Of a stretch of DNA of 64,000 nt, positions 61,708 through 64,000 are shown one piece after another. Under the pieces are notes generated by a model that was given only the letters and a program-made list of their open reading frames with translations, ran no database searches and had not been told where the DNA came from. A program made the position numbers and the translations under genes. Origin of the DNA: Arcuatula senhousia (taxonomy: Eukaryota; Mollusca; Bivalvia; Mytilida; Mytilidae); the NCBI GenBank assembly GCA_963971305.1, contig OZ020307.1, positions 14,521,501 through 14,585,500 of the forward strand, read 5' to 3'. Numbering within the stretch: position 1 is the stretch's first letter; each line of letters starts with the position of its first letter.

Positions 61708-62409
61708 CAAGAGGCTCCCAGGAGCCTGAATCGCTCACCTGGTCTTGATGTCAACCCAACCACTTTGTAGAACTGAATAAGCTGAACATTTAAGCCAGCA
61801 ACAGCTTTTCTCTTTCAGCAAATGTTTTCATGCTGTACGCCAAAAACGTGCAAAATGTGATTTAAAGGGCCGTCTGAACACTTTGAAAACATGTTTATTT
61901 AGGGGCTGTAATCCCTATAAGGGGTCAACTTCGACCCTACGGAGACTTTTGTAGAGCTAAATGAGCTGAACATTTAAGCAGGCAACAGCTTTTCTCTATC
62001 TGCAATAGTTTTCATTCTATAGGCCAAAAACGCTATTTTTTGCCTTTAAGGGGCTGTAACCCCTATAAGGGGTCATCTGACAACTTCGACTCCATGAAGA
62101 CTTTTGTAGAGCTAAATGAGCTGAACATTTAAGCAGGCAACAGCTTTTCTCTATCTGCAATAGTTTTCATTTTATAGGTCAAAAACACTATTTTTCGCCT
62201 TTAAGGGGCTGTAACCCCTATAAGGGGTCATCTGATAACTTCGACCCTATGGAGACTTTTGTAGAGCTAAATGAGCTGAACATTTAAGCAAGCAACAGCT
62301 TTTCTCTATCTGCAATAGTTTTCATTTATAGGGCAAAAACATGAAAAAACACGCTATTTTTGACCTTTAAAGGGCCATAACCCCTATAAGGGTTCCTCTG
62401 ATAACTGAC
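61708..62409 (+). mobile_element. Tandem-core element, GCTCACCTGG family, right-truncated
   Basis: AGGCTCCCAGGAGCCTGAAT and GCTCACCTGG are followed by about four 155-160-bp units (TTTTGTAGAGCTAAATGAGC at 61944, 62104 and 62261). Sequence diverges after AGGGTTCCTCTGATAACTGA and no right end is found. Confidence 0.82.
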
Positions 62410-62531
62410 AAACCATGAAAAGTACCACTTATACCAAAATGCATTGCGCAACCACATTGTTTATTTAATAGTTTAGCCTAAATTCTTCTACTTTACTTCA
62501 ATTTAAAATAGTGCGTACTCATTTAAACTGC

Positions 62532-62676
62532 CCCCAGTTTCATAAAAAATCTCAAATTTGAGATTTCCTCAAATCCTTCCTCAACTGGGATTTCTTGCAA
62601 TTTCATTGGTCAATATTTTAGTTGAGGGAAGATTTGAGGAAATTTCAAATTTGAGATATGCTTTATGAAACTGGGG
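62532..62676. mobile_element. 145-bp palindromic MITE
   Basis: CCCCAGTTTCATAAA at the left is exactly inverted at the right. Inside, CTCAAATTTGAGATTTCCTC and its partner, AATC.TTCCTCAACT and its partner extend the inversion almost to the centre. It would form a near-complete hairpin. Confidence 0.85.
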
Positions 62677-62679
62677 CCT

Positions 62680-63245
62680 GGTTTTACAACATTGGAATTG
62701 AATTAATTCTTTTAAGAAAAAAATATTACAGAAAATTTAATGTTTTCATGGCTAACTATAGGAAAATTTTGAAAAATTTATTAAACTAAAAAAAAAAAAA
62801 TCAAGAATCTTGATGGAATTTATACAAGCCTGTAGCAGTGGGATAATCCTGGTCTATTTTTGTTGGGAAGGATAAGCCTACTGCGAAGGAGTTTGTATGG
62901 ACGTACGGCTGGAATAGGTTTTCGGATCTACAGGTATATGACTGGGTGTACATTTTTATATTCAAGTATTTTGTGGTTACTAAATTAACAATGGAAGAAT
63001 TTGAATAGGTATACTTTCACAGGATTAATACTTGTGCGAATCTTTCTGGATTTTCTGACAATTGATTAATACTATAGTATATGAATGGTATAAAATATTA
63101 GTCTGTTATGTACATTTGTATATGAATCGGTAGGGCTTCAGAAAATCAGCAGCAGTTCCGTAAAAAATCAAAAACAAACAAAAATACATAGAAAAAAAAA
63201 ATAGAAACAAAACAAAACAAAAACAACCAAAAACCGCACACGTAT
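62680..63245. other. No gene recognised
   Basis: AT-rich with A-runs near 62790 and 63190-63230. The second may be the 3' tail of an old insertion. Confidence 0.4.
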
Positions 63246-63249
63246 AATA

Positions 63250-63971
63250 GAAGAGGAATGTAACGATTGAGTCAGGAGTTCCTCAGAGTTCTGTACTGGT
63301 ACCAAGCATTTTCCTTTTTACATTAACGACATTCCAGTAGGTTAAATATCAACAATAAAATTATTTGCCGATCACACTATTGCGTATTTACATGTAGCTT
63401 TTATATCCAACAAAATTGGTGAAACTCCTAAAAAACATTTTAATAATGGCCATGAACTTCATGAAATTGAGCATGTTGACTCCTTCAAATACCTAGGTTT
63501 ATTAATACAATCTTACCTAAAATGGGAAAGACAAATAAACAATATCACTACTGTAGTGCTAACAATACTTTAGGGTTCCTATGCAGAAATTTCAAAATCA
63601 GTTCCACCCGGTAAAAACGCAGTCATACAAATCAATATTTAAACCTTAAGTGGACTATGCCTGGTACGTGTGGGATTCATACACACTGTAAGACAGAAAA
63701 AAATATGGAAGAAGTGCAGCACAGGACTGCAAGGTATATGCATGCCTATAGTCGCTCCCATAATACACCAAGCTTAAGTGACATAATATATGATCTGATC
63801 TTGAAATCCCTAGCAAACCACAAAACAGACACCACTGGACAATGCTTTATAAAATATCTAGGGAAAAATGATGAAGATCGTCTTATTAAACTAAACCGGC
63901 TCACTAAATTGCACAGTCTCGTCTTCAAATCCGTCAACAAACATTCTTTCCCCGAACAATACGAAACTTGA
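63250..63971 (+). pseudogene. Decayed non-LTR reverse transcriptase, C-terminal part
   Basis: In shifting frames one reads SGVPQSSVL (family: SGVPQGSVLGP), a NDIP block, KLFADHTIAYL where the second Asp of the catalytic pair is His, then VDSFKYLGLLIQS and, from 63657, a 104-codon frame with EEVQHRTARYMHAYSRSH and SLSDIIYDL. That order of RT palm and thumb blocks is typical of CR1/Jockey/I-type LINEs. At least two frameshifts, stops and the lost catalytic Asp show it is dead. It differs from the L1/Tx1-like LINE at 40.5 kb. Confidence 0.8.
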
Positions 63972-64000
63972 CCAACCTTCCTTTGGGCGCTCTCCTGGTC

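Overview
The window reads as nuclear DNA of an animal, most likely a bivalve mollusc and probably a mussel of the Mytilus type. It is AT-rich, its genes are split into many short exons with clean GT-AG borders, and it is packed with repeats. These include a GIY-YIG Penelope-like element, a hammerhead-ribozyme tandem array of the metazoan retrozyme kind, and many elements with tandem cores of 160-320 bp of the sort known from bivalves. The species call is inference; no mitochondrial or rRNA marker is present.

Layout. (1) 1-4641, minus strand: seven phase-compatible exons joining an N-terminal PH domain to the start of an HSPA12-type Hsp70 ATPase domain. The gene runs off the left edge. (2) 4.6-17.5 kb: repeats only. 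They include SINE-like copies, a 5'-truncated Penelope-like element (7.1-8.1 kb), a 2955-bp foldback transposon with microsatellite-like CGAAA termini and a 9-bp target duplication (8865-11819), and nested tandem-core elements (13.2-15.8 kb). (3) 17573-48505, minus strand: a complete ABCG2-type half-transporter gene. Its 17 coding exons sum to 1899 nt (632 aa) with every splice phase agreeing, and there may be an extra 9-nt microexon. Its introns hold an intact-looking 6.3-kb TIR element with one intronless protein of about 1450 aa (zinc fingers, PIN/FEN-like nuclease signature, CXC tail), a 5'-truncated L1/Tx1-like LINE with 14-bp target duplication, and several tandem-core elements. (4) 48.5-64 kb: no convincing host gene. 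It holds TIR/foldback elements, a 55-bp tandem array split by a TA-flanked 2002-bp transposon, the retrozyme array at 58435-59430, SINE-like copies and a decayed LINE reverse transcriptase at the right edge.

The two host genes are unrelated in function: a chaperone-like ATPase with a putative phosphoinositide-binding N-terminus, and an efflux pump. The most novel-looking items are the TIR-bounded nuclease/zinc-finger/CXC element, the PH-HSPA12 domain fusion, and the shared blueprint of at least five unrelated-sequence element families: inverted termini, tandem core, GACG-rich or GCC-rich stretch, then a 3' hairpin.
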